DNA of 64,000 bases from Shewanella nanhaiensis. GTDB lineage: Bacteria; Pseudomonadota; Gammaproteobacteria; Enterobacterales; Shewanellaceae. The stretch is from positions 1 to 64,000 of the forward strand of contig NZ_JAHZST010000004.1 in NCBI RefSeq assembly GCF_019457885.1. The letters are read 5' to 3'. Position numbers and translations under genes: made by a program. Numbering within the stretch: position 1 is the stretch's first letter; the number at the start of each line of letters is the position of its first letter. The notes beneath the pieces were generated by a model. That model was not told the origin of the DNA, searched no databases, and saw nothing but the letters and a program-made list of their open reading frames with translations. Of this stretch, positions 53,577 through 64,000 are shown one piece after another.

Positions 53577-53605
53577 TTGTCAGCTTGGTGTTCTTAGCGT
53601 AAACT
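53577..53605 (+). promoter_or_regulatory. Sigma-70 promoter of rplU
   Basis: TTGTCA (53577-53582) and TAAACT (53600-53605) are separated by 17 bp. The start of transcription would be near 53612, giving a leader of about 75 nt. Confidence 0.5.
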
Positions 53606-53688
53606 CCGCGACCATTGTCATTAAAGCTTTTATACACCCCTGCCTCAGAGTTGAGCCGGCGTGTTAGAAATATCGGAGTGAAATAGCT

Positions 53689-54000
53689 ATGTACGCTGTT
53701 TTTCAAAGTGGTGGTAAGCAACATCGTGTTGCCGAAGGCCATACTGTTCGTTTAGAAAAATTAGAAGTCGCTACAGGCGAAACTGTTGAATTTGACCAAG
53801 TTCTTTTGGTTGCAGACGGTGAGACTGTACATGTTGGTGCACCTTTAGTTGAAGGTGGTAAGGTTGTTGCTGAAGTTGTTAGCCACGGCCGTGACGAGAA
53901 GGTAACTATTGTTAAGTTCCGTCGTCGTAAGCACCACGACAAGAAAATGGGCCACCGTCAGTGGTTCACCGAAGTTAAAATTACAGCTATCAACGCTTAA
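53689..54000 (+). CDS. rplU: 50S ribosomal protein L21
   Basis: A 103-residue protein of the large ribosomal subunit. [14 protein letters not shown] at the start and [14 protein letters not shown] near the end are family signatures. CGGAG precedes the ATG. It is the first gene of the rplU-rpmA unit; obgE follows after a hairpin. Confidence 0.98.
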   Translation: MYAVFQSGGKQHRVAEGHTVRLEKLEVATGETVEFDQVLLVADGETVHVGAPLVEGGKVVAEVVSHGRDEKVTIVKFRRRKHHDKKMGHRQWFTEVKITAINA

Positions 54001-54013
54001 TTAGGAGATATAA

Positions 54014-54271
<258 letters not shown>

Positions 54272-54297
54272 TCTTTAGCTAACGCTAAGATTGCTTA

Positions 54298-54326
54298 TTA
54301 AAGCCCCGCCTTTGGTGGGGCTTTAT
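54298..54326 (+). terminator. Terminator after rpmA
   Basis: TAAAGCCCC-GCC and GGTGGGGCTTTA form the stem around TTT. It separates the ribosomal genes from obgE. Confidence 0.85.
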
Positions 54327-54374
54327 TGTTTATGGTAAAAATTTTTTGGCTACATGAATCACAAAGAAGTATAA

Positions 54375-55574
<1,200 letters not shown>

Positions 55575-55624
55575 GAAGCGTTAATTTTTTCCAGTATTTT
55601 TGAGATATTTTTTTTGAGACTAGT

Positions 55625-56386
55625 GTGTACGCCGATACTCAAAATGATATAACTCGGCAAGTTGTCCGAGTGGCTCAACTCCTGTTGGCCTATGGCGCTG
55701 AATCAGAGCTTGTCGAAGAGATAAGTCAGCGCCTTGGTCATGCTTTAGGCTTAGCCAGCGTAGAGATCTCCATCTCCTCAAACTCCCTTGTGTTAACTAG
55801 CTTGGTCCATGGTCGCTGTATTACCACGACACGTAGAACCCGTGAACACGGCATTAATATGACCATTATCTGTGAGCTACAACGGATCTGTTTACTCACC
55901 GAGAAGGGCTTATATGGCATTGACGAGGTGAGAAAGCGGGTCTCTCGTATTGAGCCAAGAACTTATCCAAAACGTTATTTAGTGCCCATGATAGGATTAT
56001 CATGTGCCAGTTTTTGTCATCTGTTTGGCGGCGACCTTGCTGCTTGCATTATCACTTTTTTAGCCTCCTCCATCGGCATGTTTGTACGGTTATCAATTGC
56101 TAAGCATCACTTTAATCTACTGCTTAATTTTGCCGTTACCGCGTTTGTGACCAGCATGATTGCGCAAGTTGGCTACCAGTTTTCACTGACTGAAACTCCT
56201 AAATTACCTATGGCTGCCAGTGTTTTGATGTTAGTGCCAGGCTTTCCGATGATTAACTCAATTTCAGATATGGTGAAAGGGCATCTAAATGTTGGGATCT
56301 CCCGCTGGGGACATGCGACGCTACTGACAGTCTCTTCCGTTATTGGGATCACCGTCGCGATGCAATTGGGTGGGCTGTTTTTATGA
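55625..56386 (+). CDS. yjjP: Threonine/serine exporter-like protein, YjjP-type subunit
   Basis: A 253-residue protein starting at GTG. The N-terminal soluble part (to about 110) has LLLAYGAESELVEEISQRLG and ISSNSLVLTS; five hydrophobic segments follow. It is the ThrE-N (DUF1212) half of the exporter. In E. coli YjjP works with YjjB in succinate or dicarboxylate export; the substrate here is open. The next gene starts within its last codons (ATGA overlap). Confidence 0.88.
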   Translation: MYADTQNDITRQVVRVAQLLLAYGAESELVEEISQRLGHALGLASVEISISSNSLVLTSLVHGRCITTTRRTREHGINMTIICELQRICLLTEKGLYGIDEVRKRVSRIEPRTYPKRYLVPMIGLSCASFCHLFGGDLAACIITFLASSIGMFVRLSIAKHHFNLLLNFAVTAFVTSMIAQVGYQFSLTETPKLPMAASVLMLVPGFPMINSISDMVKGHLNVGISRWGHATLLTVSSVIGITVAMQLGGLFL

Positions 56387-56853
56387 TGGAGCTGTTATTA
56401 ACGTTGCTCAATGATGCCATCTTTTCCGCTATTCCTGCCGTCGGCTTTGCGATGGTATTTAATGTCCCTAAGCGATTTTTGCCTTATTGTGCAATGGCTG
56501 GAGCCTTAGGCCATAGCTGTCGAACCTTGTTGTTACACGTTAACTTACCCATAGAGTGGGCAACCTTTGTGGCTGCCGCCTTGGTTGGATTGGTGACTAT
56601 TGGTTTTGCTAAGCGTCATTTAGCGCCGCCTTTGATGTATGCAGTTGCGGCAATCATTCCCATGATCCCGGGAACGTATGCATTTAATACTGTGATAGCC
56701 TTAGTTCAGTTGACGGCTCAGTCAGAGATAAGTCCTGAGCTCACCTCTGCTGTTATCAGTAATGGCTTGAAAACGGTATTTATATTAGGTGCGTTATCTG
56801 TCGGGCTGGCGATGCCGAGTCTACTCTATTTCAGAACTCGGCCAGTGATATAA
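56383..56853 (+). CDS. yjjB: Threonine/serine exporter-like protein, YjjB-type subunit
   Basis: A 156-residue membrane protein with about four segments and the family sequence AIPMIPGTYAFNTVI (read as AIIPMIPGTYAFNT). It supplies the ThrE-C half of the transporter. Its start overlaps the yjjP stop by four bases, indicating translational coupling and a two-subunit complex. Confidence 0.88.
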   Translation: MMELLLTLLNDAIFSAIPAVGFAMVFNVPKRFLPYCAMAGALGHSCRTLLLHVNLPIEWATFVAAALVGLVTIGFAKRHLAPPLMYAVAAIIPMIPGTYAFNTVIALVQLTAQSEISPELTSAVISNGLKTVFILGALSVGLAMPSLLYFRTRPVI

Positions 56854-56911
56854 CTCTACGAAATCATTGTCTTACTCTCAACTAAATCAATAAGAAACCC
56901 TCGGAGATAGT

Positions 56912-57394
56912 ATGAAAATTGCCTTGATTGCCGCGATGGCTAACAATCGTGTTATAGGAAAAGATAACCAGATGCCTTGGCACCTTCCTGAAGATCTTCG
57001 CCATTTTAAAGCGATGACCTTAGGCAAGCCTATTGTCATGGGCCGTAAGACATTCGATTCAATTGGTCGACCACTACCTGGACGCCACAATATTGTTATT
57101 AGCCGTCAAGAGGGGTTAAAAATTGAGGGAGTAACATGTGTCAACTCCTTCGATGCAGCTGTGAGCGCAGCAGGTGATATTGAAGAGTTAGTCGTTATCG
57201 GTGGTGGACAGCTCTATAGCGCAACGTTAGCCCTAGCAGATAAGTTATACCTCACAGAGATCAACTTAGATGTCGACGGGGATACCCATTTCCCGAGCTG
57301 GGATGATGGAAGTTGGCTGCTACTTGATGAAGATGTTGGCGTAAATGATAAAGGTTTGGAATATCGCTTTATCAATTTGGTGAAAAAATGTTAA
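56912..57394 (+). CDS. folA: Dihydrofolate reductase
   Basis: A 160-residue NADPH-dependent reductase of folate metabolism and the target of trimethoprim. MPWHLPEDL contains the catalytic acid (Asp28, Asp27 in E. coli numbering), and VMGRKTFDSIGRPLPGR and VIGGGQLY form the NADPH site. CGGAGA precedes the ATG. In E. coli folA borders apaH; here a DUF3718 gene and a chemoreceptor gene lie between them. Confidence 0.97.
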   Translation: MKIALIAAMANNRVIGKDNQMPWHLPEDLRHFKAMTLGKPIVMGRKTFDSIGRPLPGRHNIVISRQEGLKIEGVTCVNSFDAAVSAAGDIEELVVIGGGQLYSATLALADKLYLTEINLDVDGDTHFPSWDDGSWLLLDEDVGVNDKGLEYRFINLVKKC

Positions 57395-57495
57395 ATTAAA
57401 GTGCTTGCTACATTCCCTGATAGCAAGTGCGGACATCGCCCTACCGGTACTCCGCCTAAAAACATAATAATTAATAAATATTAAAGGAGTACCTG

Positions 57496-57882
57496 ATGCG
57501 CCTGTTGCCTATATCGATAGCTGCTATTATTGCAGCATCAAGCTATACGCTTCCTGCCCATGCCAATGATCAGCTAGCTGCAAATATCTGTAACTATGTT
57601 CAGGCTGACGATAAAAATAGACTGCGGAAAAAACTAAAAGAGAACCGCGTCAAGCTACGTAATATCTATTCAAGCATCTCATGTAATGGTGATAGCCTAC
57701 TTCGCACAGCATTTAAAAGCGGTTCAGATAAAGTGGGGACCTTCGTGGCTAAGCGCCTTCCAGTCTCAGAACTACAAGCTGTTGAAGCCGATGGTACTAG
57801 TATTTCAGCTTGGGCTGATGCTAATGGTCATGGTGCTAGCGCTATTAACTCTGCGATTAAAGCTCGTATCTCTGGCGGATAG
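57496..57882 (+). CDS. DUF3718 family periplasmic protein
   Basis: A 128-residue protein with a signal peptide ending at about AHA-ND (residue 23). The mature domain shows ICNYVQADDKNRLRKKLKEN and ISCNGDSLLRTA, the DUF3718 hallmarks, with two cysteines probably forming a disulfide. Function unknown. AAAGGAG precedes the ATG. Confidence 0.85.
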   Translation: MRLLPISIAAIIAASSYTLPAHANDQLAANICNYVQADDKNRLRKKLKENRVKLRNIYSSISCNGDSLLRTAFKSGSDKVGTFVAKRLPVSELQAVEADGTSISAWADANGHGASAINSAIKARISGG

Positions 57883-57914
57883 TTAAGTATCTAAGTATCG
57901 ATTGATATTAAGCG

Positions 57915-57949
57915 TAAAAAAATACCGGACATCTGTCCGGTATTTTTTT
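57915..57949. terminator. Bidirectional terminator
   Basis: AAAAAATACCGGAC and GTCCGGTATTTTTT pair perfectly around ATCT, between the DUF3718 gene and the converging chemoreceptor gene. Confidence 0.92.
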
Positions 57950-57992
57950 ATCTCTTTAGCGGTATTATACCTGCCGCTATAAACCTCTCTTT

Positions 57993-60020
57993 TTAAACTT
58001 TAAACTCGCCTACAGAAGCTTGTAACTCCTCGGCAAGCTGAGCCACCTGATGACTTGATTGCGCGGTCTGATCGGCTCCTGAGGCCGTCTCCTCAGATAT
58101 TGCGGCAATATGTTCAAGCATCTCTGATACTTGCTGGCTTACCTGGCTTTGCTCTTGCGCTGCGTGAGCAATATGGGTGCCAGAGTCATGGGCATGATGA
58201 ACTGCTTCACTGATACTTTGCAGTGCCATGTTTGCCAGCTCAGTTTTATCGACACATGAGCTTGCCTGACTGCGACCTAACTCCATAACAGATACCGCTT
58301 CTTGGGTTCCCGCTTGCAGTACTTGGATCATCTGCTGGATCTCTTGAGTCGAGTCCTGAGTTCTTGAGGCTAGGCTTCGAACCTCATCGGCTACAACGGC
58401 AAATCCACGTCCTTGCTCACCCGCTCTTGCTGCTTCAATTGCGGCGTTTAATGCCAACAGGTTAGTCTGCTCAGCGATGCCGCGAATGGTATCTAGGATT
58501 GAACCAATCGAGGCACTGTCAGTATGAACCTTATTGATAACTTGACCTGCTTTCGCCACTTCATCGGCTAAAGCCAATATTGTCTGCTTATTCTCATCGG
58601 CAATGGCGCGCATATGTTGCGCTTCTTCATCGGCTTGTTTGATCTGTTGCAGGGCATCATCAGCACTGGTTGTGACCTGTTGAGCACTTGAGTTTAGCTG
58701 AGTGGTTGCTGTTGCAACTTGGTCTACTTGGCTCTTTTGCTCCTGAATGCTAACTGTAGTTTGGGTTGTGATCGCCGATGTCTCTTCTGCCGCTGCAGCC
58801 AGCTGGTTTGAGCGATCTAAGATCCCCTGAATAAGATCCCGTAAACTATCAACGAGTCGATTACAGTTACCGGACAGTTCTGCAAACTCATCATGACCTG
58901 TGTCATCCAGTTTATGGGTCAAGTTACCTGAGGCTAAAATATTAAGCGCTGTGTTAACTTTGTTTAGCGAACGTCTAAGAGGGCTGATAACTGCGTAGCT
59001 CACACCTACGGCTACAAAGATAACAATAACCATTAAGATAATAGTGTTAATGCTGGCCTGATCGATACCGTCAATGGCTTTGTTACTGATCTGAGCGGAA
59101 ACGGTCTCGACCTTTTTAATCAGTTCATTCATGGTCACATTGAGATTTTCAGCATCTTTGTTTACTTTATTTAGCATCTGATCTGCTGATGCATTAAAGC
59201 TGAGCTGACGCCCCTTCATTGCCTGCATAGAGCTGCTACCACTTAGCATGCTAAAAACTTTATCGGCTTCATTGTTGATATCAGCCATCAAAGTCTCATC
59301 GACCACACCTTCCCAGTGACGGCTAACGTATTCGAGTTTATTTTTTGCTTCATTGATCAAGTACTCAAGCTCTTTGGAGATGGTATCAAACTGTGATTGA
59401 GACTGACTGTTTACCAGATCATAGTTGGTACTCACGATACCGCTGAGGCTGTTATCTATGTTGCCTGCAGTTGCCGCTATCTCTTGATCTGTCAGATCCT
59501 CACTGGTTTCAAGATCGATCAGATCAAGAAGTAGAGAAGCTGTATCATCGGCAGCTTCCTCTAAACTCTCTAATTTGATAAGTAACTTTTCTTGCGTGAT
59601 AAGTGAATTTTCACGAGTAATAATCATCTTGTTACCTTCGGCAACAAAGTCTTGATAACTGGTTCTAACCGAGGTTATTACATCCGTGAAATTAGCTTGT
59701 TCTTGGGAGCTTACAAGCCTAGAGAGTGTGTTTAACTCAGTATTAAAAGATTGACTCTGTTTGGTAAATTGAGCTTTTAGCGGGGGAAGCTGCTCAGATT
59801 TAGTCGAATGGTAGGAAACTAAAATCTGCTTCTCTTGCAAAGAAAGCCCCTGTATCAAGCGGCTACTTGACTCTAGGGCTGGTAAGCTAAGCTCTTGTAG
59901 AACTTGTGTACTTGATTTTAGTTCGCTATTGGTGAGCAAAGAGGCGCCACCTAGTGCTATCAAGAGTAAGGTGACGACACTAAATCCGCCAATGACTCTT
60001 GTGGCGACATTCATTTTCAT
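57993..60020 (-). CDS. Methyl-accepting chemotaxis protein
   Basis: A 675-residue chemoreceptor. TM1 is at about 9-29, a large helical periplasmic sensor spans to about 325, TM2 is at about 328-350, then comes HAMP ([20 protein letters not shown], about 352-371). The cytoplasmic signalling domain follows, with the hairpin tip [18 protein letters not shown] and [18 protein letters not shown]. The sensor has no recognised ligand fold beyond a helical bundle. GGAG precedes the ATG. It stands alone. Confidence 0.93.
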   Translation of the reverse strand: MKMNVATRVIGGFSVVTLLLIALGGASLLTNSELKSSTQVLQELSLPALESSSRLIQGLSLQEKQILVSYHSTKSEQLPPLKAQFTKQSQSFNTELNTLSRLVSSQEQANFTDVITSVRTSYQDFVAEGNKMIITRENSLITQEKLLIKLESLEEAADDTASLLLDLIDLETSEDLTDQEIAATAGNIDNSLSGIVSTNYDLVNSQSQSQFDTISKELEYLINEAKNKLEYVSRHWEGVVDETLMADINNEADKVFSMLSGSSSMQAMKGRQLSFNASADQMLNKVNKDAENLNVTMNELIKKVETVSAQISNKAIDGIDQASINTIILMVIVIFVAVGVSYAVISPLRRSLNKVNTALNILASGNLTHKLDDTGHDEFAELSGNCNRLVDSLRDLIQGILDRSNQLAAAAEETSAITTQTTVSIQEQKSQVDQVATATTQLNSSAQQVTTSADDALQQIKQADEEAQHMRAIADENKQTILALADEVAKAGQVINKVHTDSASIGSILDTIRGIAEQTNLLALNAAIEAARAGEQGRGFAVVADEVRSLASRTQDSTQEIQQMIQVLQAGTQEAVSVMELGRSQASSCVDKTELANMALQSISEAVHHAHDSGTHIAHAAQEQSQVSQQVSEMLEHIAAISEETASGADQTAQSSHQVAQLAEELQASVGEFKV

Positions 60021-60130
60021 AGGGGGCTCCGTTTTAGTATTATTATTTTCCCTAGCTATAAATTATTTTAAATTCAGGGCTTGAACATTTATGAACAACT
60101 GTTTATCTATCGACCAGTGCTGGAGTTAGT

Positions 60131-60955
60131 TTAACTCTTTTTTAACTTGTTTTGGGTAATTTTTTCATCGGTTTCCAGATGCCAAAGGGTTAAATATTCC
60201 CCCCAACAGCAGCCTGTATCTAAGGCTTTTATTCTAGATGAGCTAACTTTGCCCATGACTGCAGCCCAATGACCGAAAACTAATGTGTGTGTTTTGTTAA
60301 TTTTTCCCTCTAACTCAAACCAGGGAGTGAGATCGGGAGCTTTACATTCGGCAGGGGAGAGTTTGCAATCGAAATCTAGGCTGTTATCGCTATGCAAAAA
60401 ACGCATTCGTGTTAGCGCATTGATGCAGTATATCTTCCTCTCTAGTTCATCCATATTAGAATGCCATTGGTTTGAACCTGAAGTATACATTTTTTCTAGC
60501 AGTGCTTTTTGATAATTGGGAGCTTGCAGTGCTTGAGTCACTCGCTTGCTTTCATCTCTTAGAGTACAGATATCCCACTGAGGCGGCACCCCAGCATGAC
60601 TCATTACTAGACTATGTTCTGGTAACTCTTGATGAAGAGGTTGATGTCGCAGCCAGCCGATGAGTGAATTTATGTCAGATGAGGTCAGTAAGGCTTCCAG
60701 TTTATCTTTTGGATTTGCTCTTTTTATTTTACTGTGGACAGCCATTAAATGGAGATCATGGTTGCCCAATGAGACGTTAGCAGCGCCATCGAGAGCCTTA
60801 AAGTATTGCAGTGTAGGGAGTGAGCCTGGACCTCTGGCAACGAGATCTCCTACTGCCCATAATTGATCTTGTGAGGGATTAAAATCAACTTTAGACAGGA
60901 GCAGAGTTAATTCATCGAAGCAGCCCTGAATATCCCCAACAAAATAGTTCGCCAT
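60131..60955 (-). CDS. apaH: Diadenosine tetraphosphatase ApaH
   Basis: A 274-residue enzyme that splits Ap4A symmetrically into two ADP and removes Np4-type RNA caps. Metallophosphatase motifs are GDIQGCFDE (7-15), VGDLVARGPGS (about 35-45), LGNHDLHLM (about 63-71), SHAGVPP and FGHWAAVMG. It is the last gene of the surA-pdxA-rsmA-apaG-apaH cluster, 125 bp after apaG. Confidence 0.95.
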   Translation of the reverse strand: MANYFVGDIQGCFDELTLLLSKVDFNPSQDQLWAVGDLVARGPGSLPTLQYFKALDGAANVSLGNHDLHLMAVHSKIKRANPKDKLEALLTSSDINSLIGWLRHQPLHQELPEHSLVMSHAGVPPQWDICTLRDESKRVTQALQAPNYQKALLEKMYTSGSNQWHSNMDELERKIYCINALTRMRFLHSDNSLDFDCKLSPAECKAPDLTPWFELEGKINKTHTLVFGHWAAVMGKVSSSRIKALDTGCCWGEYLTLWHLETDEKITQNKLKKS

Positions 60956-61080
60956 GTATTTTTATCCTTTTAATCAATGCTCTAATTCTAACTTCTCGAG
61001 AGAATTAAATGAAAGTGGAACAGGGAGAAAAAGATAAAAAATGCACTAACGGTGTGACTAATCTAGTCAATTAAATTGAT

Positions 61081-61461
61081 TTAGTGAAGCAGGCCTGGAA
61101 TTGATAGTCGAAAAGGGGGGATCTTAGCTTTAAACATCTCTCCATTTTCAGTGACCATGCCATAGTTGCCTTCCATAACACCAAATGGAGTCTCTAAAAC
61201 TGTTCCACTGGTATATTGGTAGGCTGTGTCAGGCTCAATGGTCGGGGTTTCGCCGACTACGCCTGCGCCTTGAACTACACTAAGGTGTTGATTTGAATCT
61301 GTGATCGACCAGTAACGCGTTTTGAGAGTGACGGGCTCTTTCCCTAAATTGATAATGGTGATTGTGTATCGAAAAAGATACCTTTCATCATTGGGGGAGG
61401 ACTGATCTTCGATATACTCTGTTTTCACGTCAATTTTAATTGATGTTTCAAGCTCAGTCAT
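61081..61461 (-). CDS. apaG: ApaG protein
   Basis: A 126-residue protein with a single fibronectin-like beta fold. RYLFRYTITIINLG and GVMEGNYGMV are conserved ApaG segments. E. coli ApaG has 125 residues; the molecular role is unclear. AAAGGAA precedes the ATG. A hairpin plus T-run lies between it and rsmA. Confidence 0.95.
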   Translation of the reverse strand: MTELETSIKIDVKTEYIEDQSSPNDERYLFRYTITIINLGKEPVTLKTRYWSITDSNQHLSVVQGAGVVGETPTIEPDTAYQYTSGTVLETPFGVMEGNYGMVTENGEMFKAKIPPFRLSIPGLLH

Positions 61462-61471
61462 GGGGTTCCTT

Positions 61472-61498
61472 TTTTAAAAAAGGAGGGCAAGCCCTCCT
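61472..61498 (-). terminator. Hairpin with T-run between rsmA and apaG
   Basis: On the minus strand AGGAGGGC and GCCCTCCT pair around TT and are followed by six T residues, then the apaG ribosome binding site. It has the full form of an intrinsic terminator inside an operon-like gene series. Partial read-through or a separate apaGH promoter is implied. Confidence 0.7.
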
Positions 61499-61540
61499 CT
61501 ATTTGATGTGGTTACTCATCTCTACAAATAGCAGATTATG

Positions 61541-62344
61541 TTACTGCTTATCAACCACAAAGTTTGCCATAGCAACGTATTGCTCGACAGTTATCTGCTC
61601 TGGTCTGAGTGTTGCGTCTATGCCTAACTGTGCAAACTCTTCATCGGAGATCATATGCTTAAGGTTATTTCGCAGTGTCTTACGGCGCATATTAAATGCC
61701 GTGGTTGTTAAATGTCTAAGTTGATCGACATCTTTACATGGCCAAGGCTTCACCTTGTAAGGAACTAGCCTGACAACGGCAGAGTCAACTTTTGGCGGTG
61801 GAGTAAAGCTTCCTGGTGGCACTTCAAGTACAGGCATCACTTGGCAGTGATATTGCGCCATGACAGTTAATCGGCCGTAAGCCTTAGTTCCTGGGCTCGC
61901 TGAAAGTCTGAGTACCACCTCTTTTTGCAACATAAAGTGCATGTTTTCAATCTGCTCTGCAAACTCGAACAGATGAAACATCAAGGGAGTAGAGATGTTG
62001 TAGGGTAAGTTACCAAACACCTTCATCTGACGACCCTCTTCAACTAGTTGACTAAAGTCAAATTGAAGTGCGTCACCTTGATGGATATCAAGCTTATCCT
62101 TTAGGGTTGGGTGTTCTTGAAGACGTGCAACCAGATCTTTATCCAGCTCGACTACCGTAAGCTTATCGATAGCATTAGCTACCGGCTCAGTTAAGGCGGC
62201 CAGACCCGGACCAATCTCTACCATCACATGATCGTTGTCGGGAGAGATAGCTCCAACAATACGATTGATAACATTGTGATCGGTCAAGAAGTTTTGTCCG
62301 AAGCGTTTTCTGGCCGTGTGGCCCAAGTGTACTTTATTACTCAT
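61541..62344 (-). CDS. rsmA: 16S rRNA dimethyladenosine transferase RsmA (KsgA)
   Basis: A 267-residue SAM-dependent enzyme that dimethylates two adjacent adenines in helix 45 of 16S r[15 protein letters not shown] opens the protein, [10 protein letters not shown] (about 42-51) is the SAM loop and [11 protein letters not shown] (about 112-122) the NLPY catalytic motif. It begins 11 bp after pdxA. Confidence 0.97.
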   Translation of the reverse strand: MSNKVHLGHTARKRFGQNFLTDHNVINRIVGAISPDNDHVMVEIGPGLAALTEPVANAIDKLTVVELDKDLVARLQEHPTLKDKLDIHQGDALQFDFSQLVEEGRQMKVFGNLPYNISTPLMFHLFEFAEQIENMHFMLQKEVVLRLSASPGTKAYGRLTVMAQYHCQVMPVLEVPPGSFTPPPKVDSAVVRLVPYKVKPWPCKDVDQLRHLTTTAFNMRRKTLRNNLKHMISDEEFAQLGIDATLRPEQITVEQYVAMANFVVDKQ

Positions 62345-62355
62345 TACTTTTTTTA

Positions 62356-63342
62356 CTACTCAGCTTTTGCTGCCAAATCTATGGCTTTATTTAGTGCGCA
62401 GACAAAACTACCTATGTCTGCTTTACCGGTTCCGGCGAGTTCAAGGGCTGTACCGTGATCCACTGAAGTACGGATATAGGGAAGCCCCAATGTGATGTTC
62501 ACTGAGCTGCCAAATCCTTGAGACTTAAGAACTGGGAGGCCTTGATCATGATACATCGCCAGTATGACATCTGCGTCATTTAAGTACTTGCTTTGGAATA
62601 TGGTGTCTGCGGGCAGTGGGCCTACTAAGCTTATACCTTCAGCACGCAACTCCTCTAAAGCCGGGATAATGGTGTCTATCTCTTCCCGACCTAAGTGTCC
62701 ATCTTCGCCTGCATGAGGGTTAAGGCCACATACATATATCTTGGGCTGTTTGATGGCAAATTTTGTGACAAGATCTGTGTGTAAGATCTTGATGATCTGA
62801 TGTAGGCGATCCCGAGTGATGGCCTTAGAGACATAGGCCAATGGAATATGGGTTGTAACTAATGCAACCTGCAAACCCGGCGCTGCTAGCATCATGACCA
62901 CATCTTGGCAGTTTGCTTGATTGGCAAAAAACTCGGTATGTCCGCTAAAGGGGATACCGGATTGGTTGATGATCCCTTTATGGACAGGCCCTGTTACTAC
63001 AGCATCAAACTCACCGTTCATATTCTTTTCGCCAGCATAGCCAAGAGTTTGTACTACATAGGCGCTGTTCTGCTCATCGAGTTTGCCGCATTGGGCTTCT
63101 GTTTTGAGAGAAAAGGGCGCAAGTGTCAAGGTGCCAGCTTCTTGGGCTTTCGGCTCAAGGCTAGGTTGGTATGGTTTAAGTTGCAGCGGTAGGCCGAGCA
63201 TTTTAGCTCTGGAAGCTAAAAGTTCAGGATCCGCACAAACAACAAGCTCAGCAGGCCAAGCCTGCTGAGCGAGTTGGATAACTAAATCTGGACCAATCCC
63301 AGCGGGTTCGCCTGGGGTGATGGCTATTCGTTTAGTCGTCAA
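62356..63342 (-). CDS. pdxA: 4-hydroxythreonine-4-phosphate dehydrogenase PdxA
   Basis: A 328-residue NAD(P)-dependent enzyme of pyridoxal phosphate synthesis. [12 protein letters not shown] at the start, [26 protein letters not shown] and [11 protein letters not shown] contain the metal-binding histidines known in PdxA. It follows surA with 79 bp between and precedes rsmA by 11 bp. Confidence 0.96.
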   Translation of the reverse strand: MTTKRIAITPGEPAGIGPDLVIQLAQQAWPAELVVCADPELLASRAKMLGLPLQLKPYQPSLEPKAQEAGTLTLAPFSLKTEAQCGKLDEQNSAYVVQTLGYAGEKNMNGEFDAVVTGPVHKGIINQSGIPFSGHTEFFANQANCQDVVMMLAAPGLQVALVTTHIPLAYVSKAITRDRLHQIIKILHTDLVTKFAIKQPKIYVCGLNPHAGEDGHLGREEIDTIIPALEELRAEGISLVGPLPADTIFQSKYLNDADVILAMYHDQGLPVLKSQGFGSSVNITLGLPYIRTSVDHGTALELAGTGKADIGSFVCALNKAIDLAAKAE

Positions 63343-63421
63343 TATATTTAGCCTCGATTAAAAAAGGTTCGAACGTAAGTTAACTCTGCAGCTAATAGTA
63401 ACAGTTTTAGGCGTTACTTGT

Positions 63422-64000
63422 TTAACCTCGGTTATTCTCTGGTTCGAAAACCTCGATGTAGGCTTCAGATCTCATCTCGTCAAGCCAATTCTGTAGCTCT
63501 TCGTTAAACTTACGACGGAAGATGAGCTGATGTGCTCTATTCGTATTAAACTTATCGGTTGCGTCCGTTTTACGGCGCTCTTCAAGCTGCACTATATGCC
63601 AACCATGACTTGAACGGAAGGGCTCACTGATCTCATTAAGCTCAAGTGCATTTAATGTTTGTGCGAATGCAGGAACATAGACGCTTGGATCTGCCCAGCC
63701 TAGTTCACCACCTTTTGCCCCTGAACCAGGATCTTCAGAGTATTGGCGTGCCAGTGCTGCAAAGTCAGCATCGCCGGCGCGGATCTCTTTAACAAACTTA
63801 TCTAGCATGGCTTTAGCGCGTTCTTCCGATAGGATAGGAGAGGGCTTGATCAAGATATGTCTTGAGCGAACTTCATCTATCTCTTTGGTCTGCAGGCCAC
63901 GAGCATCTAGAACTTTGATGATGTGGAAACCTGCACCACTTCTGATGGGGCCTATCACGTCACCTGGTTTCGCGTTGCCTAGTACCTCAGCAAATAGCGT
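63422..64000 (-). CDS. surA: Periplasmic chaperone SurA, 3' part
   Basis: The reading frame enters from the right edge of the window without a start, so only the C-terminal 192 residues are present. They comprise the end of the first parvulin domain (PGDVIGPIRSGAGFHIIKVL), the whole second parvulin domain (SRHILIKPSP to GWHIVQLEERR) and the C-terminal tail. SurA assists outer-membrane protein folding. Its place directly before pdxA matches the conserved order. Confidence 0.95.
   Translation of the reverse strand, partial: TLFAEVLGNAKPGDVIGPIRSGAGFHIIKVLDARGLQTKEIDEVRSRHILIKPSPILSEERAKAMLDKFVKEIRAGDADFAALARQYSEDPGSGAKGGELGWADPSVYVPAFAQTLNALELNEISEPFRSSHGWHIVQLEERRKTDATDKFNTNRAHQLIFRRKFNEELQNWLDEMRSEAYIEVFEPENNRG

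Overview
The window looks like chromosomal DNA of a marine Shewanella or a close relative in the Gammaproteobacteria. The basis is gene content and order: NarQ/NarP next to the pentahaem nitrite reductase NrfA, the surA-pdxA-rsmA-apaG-apaH cluster, ispB divergent from rplU-rpmA-obgE, argR divergent from mdh, and lineage-type small families (UPF0231, DUF3718, DUF5610, COG3014 with LpoB). Base composition is moderately AT-rich. I see no tRNA or rRNA genes, no CRISPR array and no complete insertion sequence. Species-level assignment is not possible from the sequence alone.

Layout. 1-925 holds two tandem copies of a modular dispersed repeat. 926-4825: ppiC, then a periplasmic binding protein paired with an orphan sensor kinase. 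5-11 kb: rpiA, a DUF808 membrane protein, a lipoprotein cyclophilin, a CBS-pair protein, a Tat-exported PhoD phosphatase behind a Pho-box-like site, and a phosphoribosyltransferase with a possible structured leader. 11-19.8 kb: a large M1-peptidase-like protein that has lost its zinc motif, a YfcE-type phosphoesterase, the COG3014-LpoB pair, a WD40 lipoprotein with slyX, FkpA and YacL. 19.8-23.9 kb: narQP and nrfA, with a 7-2-7 NarP-type operator before nrfA.

23.95-27.24 kb is the accessory part. It is a short AT-rich island bounded by oppositely oriented copies of the same repeat. It contains a GNAT acetyltransferase, a well-formed integron attC-like site, a cysteine-motif protein, a chimeric frameshifted GNAT remnant, a frameshifted small membrane protein, and a small tautomerase-type isomerase. 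No integrase is present in the window.

27.2-50.5 kb: an isochorismatase-like hydrolase; glnK-amtB with an NtrC palindrome and sigma-54-like promoter; a duplicated DsbA-fold protein; secreted and lipoprotein hypotheticals; a lipase-like hydrolase with a co-transcribed lipoprotein; aroG; an Atm1-type ABC exporter; small hypotheticals; a SixA-like phosphatase; a DUF5610 protein; ferredoxin-NADP reductase; a GST-like protein; the Fur-regulated fbpABC iron transporter; a MITE-like element; ggt; and a DyP peroxidase. 50.5-64 kb is mainly core: argR, mdh, ispB, rplU-rpmA-obgE, a split YjjP/YjjB exporter, folA, a DUF3718 protein, a chemoreceptor, then apaH, apaG, rsmA, pdxA and the 3' part of surA on the minus strand.

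Physiologically the window links respiratory nitrite ammonification (NarQP-NrfA), nitrogen-limitation response (NtrC, GlnK-AmtB), phosphate scavenging (PhoD), iron uptake (Fur, FbpABC) and envelope maintenance (SurA, FkpA, PpiC, LpoB). The observations most worth following are the attC-bearing island, the inactive M1-like protein, the binding-protein/kinase pair, the candidate three-way-junction leader before the phosphoribosyltransferase, and the modular repeat family.
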